The notes beneath the pieces were generated by a model, which saw only the letters and a program-made list of their open reading frames with translations, was not told the DNA's origin and made no database searches. Both the position numbers and the translations under genes were made by a program. Below are positions 35,874-44,146 of a stretch of 64,000 nt of DNA, in pieces (the first letter of the stretch is position 1; each line of letters starts with the position of its first letter). Source of the DNA: Gaiella sp. (GTDB lineage: Bacteria > Actinomycetota > Thermoleophilia > Gaiellales > Gaiellaceae); assembly GCA_027493885.1 (NCBI GenBank), contig JAOSJZ010000001.1:2412622-2476621 (forward strand), given 5' to 3'.

Positions 35874-38105
35874 ATGAGCGACCTGGTCAAGCTCACGATC
35901 GACGACCGCGAGGTCGAGGTCGCGAAGGGCACCGGGCTCGTCGAGACAGCGGCCGCGGCGGGGATCGAGATCCCCGTCTTCTGCTACGAGCCGCGGCTCG
36001 GGCCGGCGGTCGGCGCCTGCCGGATGTGTCTCGTCGAGGTGGAGGGGATGCCGAAGCTCCAGGCCGGGTGCACGCTGACGGCGCAGGACGGGATGGTCGT
36101 CCACACCGCCTCGACGTCGGCGCGCGCCGCCGAGGGGCAGAAGGGCACGCTCGAGTTCATCCTCGTCAACCACCCGCTCGACTGCCCGGTCTGCGACAAG
36201 GGCGGCGAGTGCCCGCTGCAGGACCTGACGTTCCGCTACGGGCCCGGCTCGACGCGGATGACGTTCCCGAAGCTGACGTTCGACAAGCCGATTCCCGTCT
36301 CGCCGCTGATCGCGCTCGACCGCGAGCGCTGCATCCTCTGCTATCGCTGCACCCGCTTCTCGAGCGACGTCGCAGAGGACGAGCAGCTGATCGCGCGGAA
36401 CCGCGGCGCCTACTCGATGATCGCGACCTTCGGCGACGAGCCCTACCGCGCGCCCTTCTCCGGCAACGTGATCGAGCTCTGCCCCGTCGGCGCGCTGACC
36501 TCCACGCAGTACCGCTTCGAGGCGCGGCCGTGGGAGATCCAGGACGTGCCGACGGTGTGTGGGCTCTGCCCGGCCGGCTGCAACATCCGGGCGACGACGC
36601 GGGAAGGCCTGGTCAAGCGCGTCCAGTCGCGCAACCACCCCGAGGTCGACGGCGGCTGGCTCTGCGACAAGGGCAGGTTCACCTTCCCACATCTCCGGAG
36701 CGACGACCGCGTCCGCGAGCCGCTCGTCCGCGGCACGGTCGGTCTCGAGCCGGTGTCGTGGGACGCCGCACTCGATCGCGCCGAGGAGCTCCTCCGGGGC
36801 GCGCAGGGGAAGATCGTGACCGCGCTCTCCGGGTCGGAGACGACCGAGATCGCCTACGGGCTCGGTGTCCTCCTCCGGCGCGGGCTCGGTGCACACTCCG
36901 CGGTCCTCGACGAGTCGACCTCCGCCGCGCTCGACGCCTGTCGCGCGCCGCTCTCGACGATCGGCGCCGCGGAGCTCGTGGTCGTCGTCGGCGACGACGA
37001 GGTCGTCGACCGCGCGCCCATCGTCGACCTCTGGCTTCGCAAGGCACGCCGGGCCGGTGCGGAGATCGTCACGATCGGGGCGCGCGGCTCGGTACCCGCG
37101 CCCGTCGGGGGCGCAGCCGAGGCCCTCCGCGATCTGGCCGCTGCAGACAGCGAGCTCGGTGGAAGGCTCCGCGCCTCGGATCGCGCCATTCTCGTCTGGT
37201 CGGGCTCCGGCGGCGGAGGCGGCGCCCGGCTCGCCGAGGCCGCGCACGCGCTCGGATTCGAGGGCAAGCCCGGCTGCGCCGTCTTCCACTTGCCGGCGCG
37301 CGCAAACGCGCGCGGCGTCGCCGAGGCGTGGGCCGCGGCCGCGGACGCCGACGAGGCCGATCCGGAGCCGATCGGGCTGCTCGTCGTCTCCGGCGACGAG
37401 GCAGCCGGCGACCCGAGCGTGCGCGCGCTCGCGGAGCGAGCGAGCACCGTGATCGCGATCACCATGTTCCACTCGCTCGCGGTCGGCTGGGCCGACCTCG
37501 TGCTTCCGGCGACGGCCTCTCTCGAGCGCGAGGGGACCGCGATGAACCTCGAAGGGCGCGTGCAGCGGCTCCGCCGGGCTGTGACGCCGCCGGTCCCGGA
37601 CGAGCTCGCGTGGCTGTCGAAGCTCGCGGAGCGGTTCGGGGTCGCGCTCTCCCCGCACGCCGCCGTCGTCTTCGAGGAGCTGTCCGGGCGGATCTACGGC
37701 GGCCTGCTGCTCGAGCAGCTCGGCGAGCATGCGGGGTTACCGGCGCGTCGCCCCTACGAGGCGCCGGAACCCACGCCCCTGGCACATTCGCCGGAGGCGA
37801 ATGTGCCAGAAGATCACTTCGTGGGGACCCTTCGCTTGCTTCGCTACACACCGCTCTTCTCCGGGCACCAGGTCGAGCGGGTGCCGGAGCTCCAGTTCCA
37901 GCGGCCCGAGCGCGAGGTCGCGCTGTCGACCGTGGACGCGGACCGGCGCGGCATCGCGACCGGCGATCTCGTATCGCTCCGCTCCAACGGAACCTCGGTC
38001 GAGCTGCGTGCGCGTGTCGACGCGAGACTCGTCGAGGGCGTGGCGCGCCTCGCGGACGAGCATGCCGCGCACCTCCACGCGGATGTCGAGGTGGTGAAGG
38101 CGTGA
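35874..38105 (+). CDS. nuoG: NADH-quinone oxidoreductase subunit G
   Basis: 743 residues. The N-terminal 2Fe-2S domain has FCYEPRLGPAVGACRMC; then HPLDCPVCDKGGECPLQD, CILCYRCTRF and VCGLCPAGCN bind 4Fe-4S clusters, followed by a degenerate molybdopterin-oxidoreductase domain. The last 200 residues match the family less well; a 31-bp palindrome is read in frame there as PLAHSPEANVPED. The ATG follows the paired palindrome element. It overlaps nuoH by four bases. Confidence 0.95.
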   Translation: MSDLVKLTIDDREVEVAKGTGLVETAAAAGIEIPVFCYEPRLGPAVGACRMCLVEVEGMPKLQAGCTLTAQDGMVVHTASTSARAAEGQKGTLEFILVNHPLDCPVCDKGGECPLQDLTFRYGPGSTRMTFPKLTFDKPIPVSPLIALDRERCILCYRCTRFSSDVAEDEQLIARNRGAYSMIATFGDEPYRAPFSGNVIELCPVGALTSTQYRFEARPWEIQDVPTVCGLCPAGCNIRATTREGLVKRVQSRNHPEVDGGWLCDKGRFTFPHLRSDDRVREPLVRGTVGLEPVSWDAALDRAEELLRGAQGKIVTALSGSETTEIAYGLGVLLRRGLGAHSAVLDESTSAALDACRAPLSTIGAAELVVVVGDDEVVDRAPIVDLWLRKARRAGAEIVTIGARGSVPAPVGGAAEALRDLAAADSELGGRLRASDRAILVWSGSGGGGGARLAEAAHALGFEGKPGCAVFHLPARANARGVAEAWAAAADADEADPEPIGLLVVSGDEAAGDPSVRALAERASTVIAITMFHSLAVGWADLVLPATASLEREGTAMNLEGRVQRLRRAVTPPVPDELAWLSKLAERFGVALSPHAAVVFEELSGRIYGGLLLEQLGEHAGLPARRPYEAPEPTPLAHSPEANVPEDHFVGTLRLLRYTPLFSGHQVERVPELQFQRPEREVALSTVDADRRGIATGDLVSLRSNGTSVELRARVDARLVEGVARLADEHAAHLHADVEVVKA
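37779..37809. repeat. 31-bp palindrome inside nuoG
   Basis: Perfect 14-bp arms CTGGCACATTCGCC and GGCGAATGTGCCAG around GGA, in frame near the nuoG C-terminus. Confidence 0.8.
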
Positions 38106-39115
38106 GCGCGATCTTCGTTGCCAGCGGCGCGAACGGCGAGCCGTGGTGGATCGCGCTGATCAAGGCCCTGATCGTCATCAACCTCGTTCTCTTCGGCTTC
38201 GCGTACCTGACCCTCGCCGAGCGCAAGGTGATGGGGCGCATGCAGGTTCGCTACGGCCCGAACCGCGTCGGGCCCTTCGGCCTGCTGCAGCCGATCGCCG
38301 ACCTCGTCAAGCTGATCCGCAAGGAGGCGTTCGCGCCCGCGTCGGCGAACGACGTCCTCTACATCATGGGGCCCTTCCTCGCCGCGTTCACGGCGATGAC
38401 GACGTTTTCCGTGATCCCCTGGGGGCCCGGCTGGGAGATCGGCGGCTACCAGGTGAACGGCTACGTCGCCGACCTGCCGATCGCCCTCATCCTCGTCTTC
38501 GCTGTCGGCTCGCTCGGCGTCTACGGCTTCATCATCGGCGGCTGGGCGTCCGACTCCAAGTTCGCGCTGCTCGGCTCGATGCGCACGTGCGCCCAGCTCG
38601 TCTCGTACGAGGTCTCGCTCGCGCTCTCGGTGCTCGGTGTCGTGATCATGGCCAAGTCGCTCTCGCTCGTCGACATCGTCGGCGCCCAGGACGCGGACGT
38701 CTGGTACGTGATCCCGCAGATCGTCGGGTTCGTCGTCTTCATCCTCGCGGGCACGGCCGAGACGGCGCGGGCGCCGTTCGACCTTCCCGAAGCCGAGCAG
38801 GAGCTCGTCGCCGGATACCACACCGAGTACGGCGGGATGCGGTTCGGCCTCTACTCGATGTCCGAGTACATCAACCTGATCACGCTCTCCGGGCTCGCCG
38901 TGACGCTCTTCCTGGGCGGCTGGCACGGCCCCGTGGTCCCCGGCCCGGTCTGGTTTCTGATCAAGCTGGCCGCGATCCTCTTCATGTTCATCTGGATCCG
39001 AACGACGCTGCCGCGCCTCCGCTACGACCAGCTGATGCGTTTCGGCTGGAAGGTCCTCCTGCCCGTGGCGACGGTCAACGCCGTGGTGACGGCACTTCTG
39101 GTGGTCGCTCTATGA
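38102..39115 (+). CDS. nuoH: NADH-quinone oxidoreductase subunit H
   Basis: 337 residues, eight or nine membrane helices. TLAERKVMGRMQVRYGPNRVGP is the conserved cytosolic loop of NuoH, and AETARAPFDLPEAEQELVAGYHTEY the second. It forms the quinone entry channel. GTG start overlapping the nuoG stop. Its stop is in the loop of a 15-bp hairpin. Confidence 0.95.
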   Translation: MSAIFVASGANGEPWWIALIKALIVINLVLFGFAYLTLAERKVMGRMQVRYGPNRVGPFGLLQPIADLVKLIRKEAFAPASANDVLYIMGPFLAAFTAMTTFSVIPWGPGWEIGGYQVNGYVADLPIALILVFAVGSLGVYGFIIGGWASDSKFALLGSMRTCAQLVSYEVSLALSVLGVVIMAKSLSLVDIVGAQDADVWYVIPQIVGFVVFILAGTAETARAPFDLPEAEQELVAGYHTEYGGMRFGLYSMSEYINLITLSGLAVTLFLGGWHGPVVPGPVWFLIKLAAILFMFIWIRTTLPRLRYDQLMRFGWKVLLPVATVNAVVTALLVVAL

Positions 39116-39133
39116 GCCACCACCAGAAGTGCC
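39091..39133. repeat. Hairpin around the nuoH stop codon
   Basis: Perfect 15-bp arms GGCACTTCTGGTGGT and ACCACCAGAAGTGCC with a 13-nt loop containing the nuoH TGA. The left arm encodes the last nuoH residues. GGCACTT-end family. Confidence 0.75.
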
Positions 39134-39200
39134 AGGTCTCGGCGACGGCTTGCCGTTGTCCCTTGCCTAGGCTAGGCCCGACCGTAGGGAGGGCATAGCT

Positions 39201-39689
39201 TTGCCGTTCGGGACACTCAAGGGCTTCGGGGTCACGCTCAAGCACATCTTTCGCCAGCCGATCACGCAGCAGTACCCGGAGTACAAGCGGCCGGTCTACC
39301 CGCGCTTCCGCGGCCGGCACCGGCTCAACCGGCACGAGAACGGCCTCGAGAAGTGCGTCGGCTGCTCGCTGTGCGCGGCGGCGTGCCCGTCGGACTGCAT
39401 CCGCGTCGTCGCGGCCGAGAACACCGCCGAGCATCGCGTCTCGGCCGGCGAGCGCTACGCGCGCATCTACGAGATCAACCTCTCGCGCTGCATCTTCTGC
39501 GGCTACTGCGAGCTTGCGTGCCCGTTCGACGCGATCACGCTCGGCAACGAGTTCGAGCTCTCCGAGTACTCGCGCGACGACCTGATCTACACGAAGGACA
39601 TGCTCCTCGCCGAGCCGATCAAGCGTGTCCCCGTGCAGGATTCCGACCTGTACGACACCCCAATCCCTGCCTACAAGTCATCGTCATGA
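39201..39689 (+). CDS. nuoI: NADH-quinone oxidoreductase subunit I
   Basis: 162 residues with two 4Fe-4S motifs, [15 protein letters not shown] and [14 protein letters not shown], for clusters N6a and N6b. It relays electrons to NuoB. TTG start with AGGGAGGG ten bases upstream. The last codons (AYKSSS) lie in the left half of a 48-bp palindrome. Confidence 0.95.
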   Translation: MPFGTLKGFGVTLKHIFRQPITQQYPEYKRPVYPRFRGRHRLNRHENGLEKCVGCSLCAAACPSDCIRVVAAENTAEHRVSAGERYARIYEINLSRCIFCGYCELACPFDAITLGNEFELSEYSRDDLIYTKDMLLAEPIKRVPVQDSDLYDTPIPAYKSSS

Positions 39690-39710
39690 CGATGACTTGT
39701 AGGCAGGGAT
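39663..39710. repeat. 48-bp perfect palindrome at nuoI/nuoJ
   Basis: The half-site ATCCCTGCCTACAAGTCATC, continued by GTCA, is followed immediately by its complement with no spacer. The nuoI stop lies at the centre. It is the longest perfect palindrome found in the window. Confidence 0.85.
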
Positions 39711-39741
39711 ATTTGATGAGGAAGAATTCTCATCCTTTTCT

Positions 39742-39778
39742 CCATCAGTTTCTCGACCGGAGGTCGAGAAACTGATGG
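39742..39778. repeat. 37-bp hairpin containing the nuoJ ribosome site and start
   Basis: Perfect 17-bp arms CCATCAGTTTCTCGACC and GGTCGAGAAACTGATGG around GGA. The apex GGAGG is the likely Shine-Dalgarno sequence and the nuoJ ATG is in the right arm. Confidence 0.8.
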
Positions 39779-40359
39779 GCAACTTCCTCGTCTGGGCCAT
39801 CTGGCTCGTGGCCGCAGGGGCATGCCTCGCGACCGGGCTGCGTGTCGTCACCGCCTCCAACCCGTTCTCGTCGGCGCTCTCGCTGATCGGGAACCTCGCC
39901 TCGCTCGCGGTGCTCTTCCTCCTCGCCTCCGGGGAGTTCGTCGCGGCCGCGCAGGTGCTGGTCTACGCAGGTGCGGTGATGGTGATGTTCCTGTTCGTGA
40001 TCGCCTACCTGGGCGGGCGAGCCGACGCGCCGTGGGCGGGCGGCACGCGACTGATCCAGACCGCATCGGTGATCTCCGCCGTCTCGCTCCTCGCCGTCGT
40101 GTTCGTCGCGCTGATGCTGAACGCGGGCGGGCGGCTCTCCGACGAGGCGGAGGTCACGCGCGCCTTCGGCTCGCCGGGCGAGATGGGCCGCCTGTTCCTC
40201 ACCGATCACCTGCTCGCGTTCGAGATCACCTCGATCGTGCTGCTCGTCGCGGCGGTGGGCGGCGTCGTTCTGGGAATGCGCTCCGCCGCCGAGGAGCTCG
40301 CGGACGCCAAGCCCAGCTTGCAACAGACTGTTGCAAGCCCGGAGGAGGCCGCGCGGTGA
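39775..40359 (+). CDS. nuoJ: NADH-quinone oxidoreductase subunit J
   Basis: 194 residues, five membrane helices. ASNPFSSALSLI and QVLVYAGAVMVMFLFVIAYLG (the pi-bulge helix region) are typical of NuoJ. A perfect 23-bp palindrome is read through near the C-terminus (PSLQQTVASPEE). It overlaps nuoK by four bases. Confidence 0.93.
   Translation: MGNFLVWAIWLVAAGACLATGLRVVTASNPFSSALSLIGNLASLAVLFLLASGEFVAAAQVLVYAGAVMVMFLFVIAYLGGRADAPWAGGTRLIQTASVISAVSLLAVVFVALMLNAGGRLSDEAEVTRAFGSPGEMGRLFLTDHLLAFEITSIVLLVAAVGGVVLGMRSAAEELADAKPSLQQTVASPEEAAR
40316..40338. repeat. 23-bp palindrome inside nuoJ C-terminus
   Basis: GCTTGCAACAG-A-CTGTTGCAAGC, perfect 11-bp arms, in frame. AACAG-CTGTT family. Confidence 0.75.
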
Positions 40360-40664
40360 GCGGGCCCGGCATCCCCTGGTACCTCGCGGTCGCCGCGCTC
40401 CTCTTCTCGATCGGCGTCGCCGGCGTGCTGCTGCGGCGGAGCCCGCTGATCGTGCTGCTCTCGCTCGAGATCATGCTCAATGCGGCGAACCTCGCCTTCG
40501 TCGGGTTCTCGCGCCTGTTCGGCGAGATGGACGGCCAGGTGTTCGCGCTGGCGGTGATGGCCGTCGCCGCCGCGGAGGTCTGCGTCGGGCTCGGCCTGAT
40601 CGTCGCGATGGCGCGCCGCAACCTGGCGCTCGACGTCGACACCCTGACGGAGCTCCGGGGCTAG
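40356..40664 (+). CDS. nuoK: NADH-quinone oxidoreductase subunit K
   Basis: 102 residues, three helices, with the conserved SLEIMLNAANLAFV (membrane Glu) and AVAAAEVCVGLGLIVAM (second Glu), both in the proton path. GTG start overlapping nuoJ. Seven bases separate it from nuoL. Confidence 0.95.
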   Translation: MSGPGIPWYLAVAALLFSIGVAGVLLRRSPLIVLLSLEIMLNAANLAFVGFSRLFGEMDGQVFALAVMAVAAAEVCVGLGLIVAMARRNLALDVDTLTELRG

Positions 40665-40671
40665 ACGCGCG

Positions 40672-42558
40672 ATGGTCTTCGGCTCCTGGCTCTGCCTGCT
40701 CGCGCCGCTCGCCGGCTTCCTCGCGATCCTGCTCCTCGGGACGCGGATCACGCGGCGGCAGGCGGGCGCGCTCTCGACCTTCGCCGTCTTCGCCGGCTTC
40801 GCGGGAGCCGTGATCGCGTTCGTCGACGCCTGGGGCCGCGACGCGCACGACCGTGTCGAGGTCACGACCGCCTGGACGTGGCTCCAGGCGGGCGACTTCC
40901 AGGCCGGGCTCACGCTGCTCGTCGACCCGCTCTCGCTCGTGATGATGCTCGTCGTCACCGGGATCGGCGGGCTGATCGTCCTCTACTCGAACGGCTACAT
41001 GGCCGGCTCGGACGAGGAGCGGCGCTACTTCGCGTACATGTCGTTCTTCGTCTTCGCGATGCTGATGCTCGTGATGGGGGGCAACCTGCTCCTGCTCCTC
41101 GTCGGGTGGGGGCTCGTCGGCCTCGCGTCGTACCTCCTGATCGGCTTCGACCACCACCGGCCGGCGGCGGTCGCGGCAGCGAAGAAGGCGTTCGTGGTCA
41201 ACACGATCGGCGACGCCGCGATGGCGCTCGCGCTCTTCCTCGCGATCGCGAAGATCGGGAGCCTCGACTACGGGACGGTGTTCAGCGCGGCCGAGGACGG
41301 GGTGCTCTCCGACACGGTGGTGACGCTGCTCGCGCTCGGCCTGCTCGCGGGCGCGGTCGCCAAGTCGGCGCAGATCCCGCTCCACACCTGGCTGCCGGAC
41401 GCGATGGAAGGCCCGACGCCCGTCTCCGCCCTGATCCACGCGGCGACGATGGTGACGGCCGGCGTCTACCTCATCTGCCGCACGCATCCGATCTTCGAGG
41501 CGGCGCCCGACATCCAGCATCTCGCCGCGCTGCTCGGGCTCGCGACGCTCCTCGTCGCCGGCCTGGTGGCGCTCGTGCAGTGGGACATCAAGCGGGTGAT
41601 CGCGTACTCGACGATGAGCCAGATCGGCTACATGTTCCTCGGCGCGGGCATCGGGGCCTACGGGTTCGCGATGTTCCACCTCGTCACGCACGCGTTCTTC
41701 AAGGCGCTCCTCTTCCTCGCGGCCGGGCTCGTGATCCATCACCTGGACGGCGAGCAGGACATCCGCAAGATGGGCGGGCTCCGCCGCTTCATGCCGTACA
41801 CGCACGCGACCTTCCTCGTTGGGTCGCTCGCGCTCGTCGGGATCCCGATCTTCGCCGGCTTCTGGTCGAAGGACGCGATCCTCGCTTCCGCGCTCGCCTA
41901 CGGCGGGAGTCTCGGCTGGGTGCTCTACGTCGGCGGGCTGATCGGAACACTGCTGACGGGCCTCTACACCTTCCGGCTCTACTTCCGCGTCTTCCACGGG
42001 GAGCCGGCGGGGAAAGCGCGCGAGGCGGCGGCGCACCACGGCGAGGGAGCGCGATCGATGCTCGTCCCCGTCGGCGTGCTCGCCGTCGGGTCGACGGTGG
42101 TCGGGCTGCTCGCGATCCCGGGTGTCTGGGAGCCGTTCGAGACGTGGCTCGAGCCGGCCGTCGAGCCGCTCGTCCATCCGTCGACCGGCGAGGAGTGGCT
42201 GACGAGCCTCGTCGCCGTCGTGCTCGGGGTGCTCGGGATCCTCCTCGCGCGGCGGGCCTTCACCGCGGGCCGCGAGCTCGTCCCGGACGGAGCCGTCCGC
42301 GACACGCTCGAGCACAAGCTCTGGTTCGACGAGCTGTACGACGCCGTCGTGTCCCGCCCGGCGCAGCTCGTCGCGCTGCTGCTCCGCGACCGGGTCGAGG
42401 CGCCCGTCGTCCACGGCGGTCTCGACGAGGTCGCCGAGGGCACGCTGCGGGGCGCCGCGATCACCGGGAGCGCCCAGACCGGCCTTCTGCGGACGTACGC
42501 GCTCGCGTTCACGGTCGCTGTCGCCGTCCTCACGCTCGTCTTCCTGGTGACCCGGTGA
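40672..42558 (+). CDS. nuoL: NADH-quinone oxidoreductase subunit L
   Basis: 628 residues, antiporter-like proton-pumping subunit with the long lateral helix at the C-terminus. The Mrp-type core has LLLVGWGLVGLASYLLIGF, AKSAQIPLHTWLPDAMEGPTP, and a Lys/His-containing HAFFKALLFLAAG. Its stop region GTGACGACGCCC resembles the nuoM start. Confidence 0.95.
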   Translation: MVFGSWLCLLAPLAGFLAILLLGTRITRRQAGALSTFAVFAGFAGAVIAFVDAWGRDAHDRVEVTTAWTWLQAGDFQAGLTLLVDPLSLVMMLVVTGIGGLIVLYSNGYMAGSDEERRYFAYMSFFVFAMLMLVMGGNLLLLLVGWGLVGLASYLLIGFDHHRPAAVAAAKKAFVVNTIGDAAMALALFLAIAKIGSLDYGTVFSAAEDGVLSDTVVTLLALGLLAGAVAKSAQIPLHTWLPDAMEGPTPVSALIHAATMVTAGVYLICRTHPIFEAAPDIQHLAALLGLATLLVAGLVALVQWDIKRVIAYSTMSQIGYMFLGAGIGAYGFAMFHLVTHAFFKALLFLAAGLVIHHLDGEQDIRKMGGLRRFMPYTHATFLVGSLALVGIPIFAGFWSKDAILASALAYGGSLGWVLYVGGLIGTLLTGLYTFRLYFRVFHGEPAGKAREAAAHHGEGARSMLVPVGVLAVGSTVVGLLAIPGVWEPFETWLEPAVEPLVHPSTGEEWLTSLVAVVLGVLGILLARRAFTAGRELVPDGAVRDTLEHKLWFDELYDAVVSRPAQLVALLLRDRVEAPVVHGGLDEVAEGTLRGAAITGSAQTGLLRTYALAFTVAVAVLTLVFLVTR

Positions 42559-42574
42559 CGACGCCCATTCATCG

Positions 42575-42691
42575 TCTCGCGCCCCGGGCCGCGCAGCGGC
42601 CCCTCCGCGCAGCGGAGCAAGGCGCCGGCAGAGATGTCGGTCGCGCAGCGGCCGACCGTTTCGGCTCTCGTACCGCCGGAGGCGGTACGAG
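42575..42691. repeat. Cluster of hairpins between nuoL and nuoM
   Basis: The 133-bp gap holds GGGCCGC-GCA-GCGGCCC, CTCCGC-GCA-GCGGAG, a GGTCG/CGACC-type arm pair, and a perfect 25-bp palindrome CTCGTACCGCC-GGA-GGCGGTACGAG (42667-42691) ending one base before the nuoM ATG. The motif GCGCAGCGG recurs three times. GGAGG in the last loop is the nuoM ribosome site. Confidence 0.75.
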
Positions 42692-44146
42692 ATGCTGACC
42701 ACGGCCCTCATCGTCGTTCCGTTCGCCGGCGCGATCCTCGTCTGGGTGCTCCCGCTCTCGCGCGAGTCGACGAGCGGGCTCGCGTTGCTCGTCGCGCTCG
42801 CGGAGGTCGGGCTCTGGCTCGGCAGCGCGCGGAACTTCGACTTCGGAAGCGAAGTGCCGCAGTACGCCACCACGCAGCAGTGGTTCGACGAGCTCGGGAT
42901 CTCCTACGCGGTCGGCCTCTACGGCTTCCAGTTCTGGCTCGTCGGGCTCACGATCGTCGTCGGCGCCTGTGTCGTCGGCTACGCCTCGTGGGCGGAGCGC
43001 GAGCGCCCGCGTGCGTACTTCGGGCTGCTGCTGTTCCTCGTCGGCTCCCTCGTCGGCGTGTTCGCCGCACAGGACCTGATCGTCTTCTACGTCTTCTTCG
43101 AGGCGATGCTGATCCCGATCTACGTCCTCGTCGGTGTCTGGGGCGGCCCGCAGCGCGTCAAGGCGACCGTCACGTTCGTCATCTACACGATGGTCGGCTC
43201 GCTGCTGATGCTCGCCTCGATCATCGTGCTCGGGATCTCGCAGGGGACGTTCTCGCTCGCCGAGATGGGCACGAGCACGAACGACTGGGTGTTCCTCGGC
43301 TTCCTCGCAGCGTTCGCCGTGAAGGCGCCGCTGCTGCCGTTCCACGGCTGGCTGCGCATCGCCTACACCGAGGCGCCGCCCGAGGTGAGCGCGATCCTCT
43401 CCGGGCTCGTCTCGAAGGCCGCCGTGTTCGGGCTCGTCTGGATCGTGTTGCCCCACTTCCCCGAGCCGGTCGAGGACTTCCGCACGCTCGTGCTCGTCCT
43501 CGCCGCCGCGACGCTCGCCTATGGATCGGTGCTCGCCTTCCGCCAGCCGGACATCCGCGGCGTTCTCGCGTACTCGTCGATGGGCCAGATGGGGTTGATC
43601 GTGCTCGGCATCTTCGCGGTCAACGACCTCGGGCTCGACGGCGCGGTGCTCCACTCGGTCAACCACGGGCTCGTCTCGGCGGGCTTCTTCCTCCTCGCCG
43701 GGATGATCGAGGCGCGTGCCGGCACCGGCGTGTTCTCCGAGCTCGGCGGGATGGCGAAGGGACGGCCGTATCTCGCGACGCTGGTGATGATCCTCGGCAT
43801 GTTCACGCTCGCGGTGCCCGGCTCGACGAACTTCGCGGCCGAGTTCGCGATCCTTGCCGGTGTCTTCGACCGCGGCTGGGGGTACGCGGCGATCGGCGTC
43901 CTCGCGATGGTGCTCGCCGCGCTCTACGCGCTGCGGCTGATCTCGGCGATCCTCCACGAGCGCCGCGGGTCGGCCGTGCGCGAGGACGCGGGCGACCTCG
44001 TCGGCGGCGAGCTGATCCTGCTCGTCCCGCTCGTCGCGATCCTTGCGGTGCTCACCGCCTGGCCGGCAGGGATCACCGAGCGATCGTTCCCGGCCGACGA
44101 GCCGGCCGCGTTCATCGGCTCGCAGGAAGGGATCGGCACGCCGTGA
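42692..44146 (+). CDS. nuoM: NADH-quinone oxidoreductase subunit M
   Basis: 484 residues, about 14 helices, Mrp-antiporter fold: FFEAMLIPIYVLVGVWGG (membrane Glu), AAFAVKAPLLPFHGWL (Lys) and LHSVNHGLVSAGFFLLAG. It pumps protons with NuoL and NuoN. The ATG immediately follows a hairpin. It overlaps nuoN by four bases. Confidence 0.95.
   Translation: MLTTALIVVPFAGAILVWVLPLSRESTSGLALLVALAEVGLWLGSARNFDFGSEVPQYATTQQWFDELGISYAVGLYGFQFWLVGLTIVVGACVVGYASWAERERPRAYFGLLLFLVGSLVGVFAAQDLIVFYVFFEAMLIPIYVLVGVWGGPQRVKATVTFVIYTMVGSLLMLASIIVLGISQGTFSLAEMGTSTNDWVFLGFLAAFAVKAPLLPFHGWLRIAYTEAPPEVSAILSGLVSKAAVFGLVWIVLPHFPEPVEDFRTLVLVLAAATLAYGSVLAFRQPDIRGVLAYSSMGQMGLIVLGIFAVNDLGLDGAVLHSVNHGLVSAGFFLLAGMIEARAGTGVFSELGGMAKGRPYLATLVMILGMFTLAVPGSTNFAAEFAILAGVFDRGWGYAAIGVLAMVLAALYALRLISAILHERRGSAVREDAGDLVGGELILLVPLVAILAVLTAWPAGITERSFPADEPAAFIGSQEGIGTP

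Noticed and set aside
36026-38101. Long plus-strand frame running through nuoG before the true nuoH start
   Set aside because: Only the part after 38102 matches NuoH; the upstream residues are an out-of-frame reading of nuoG.
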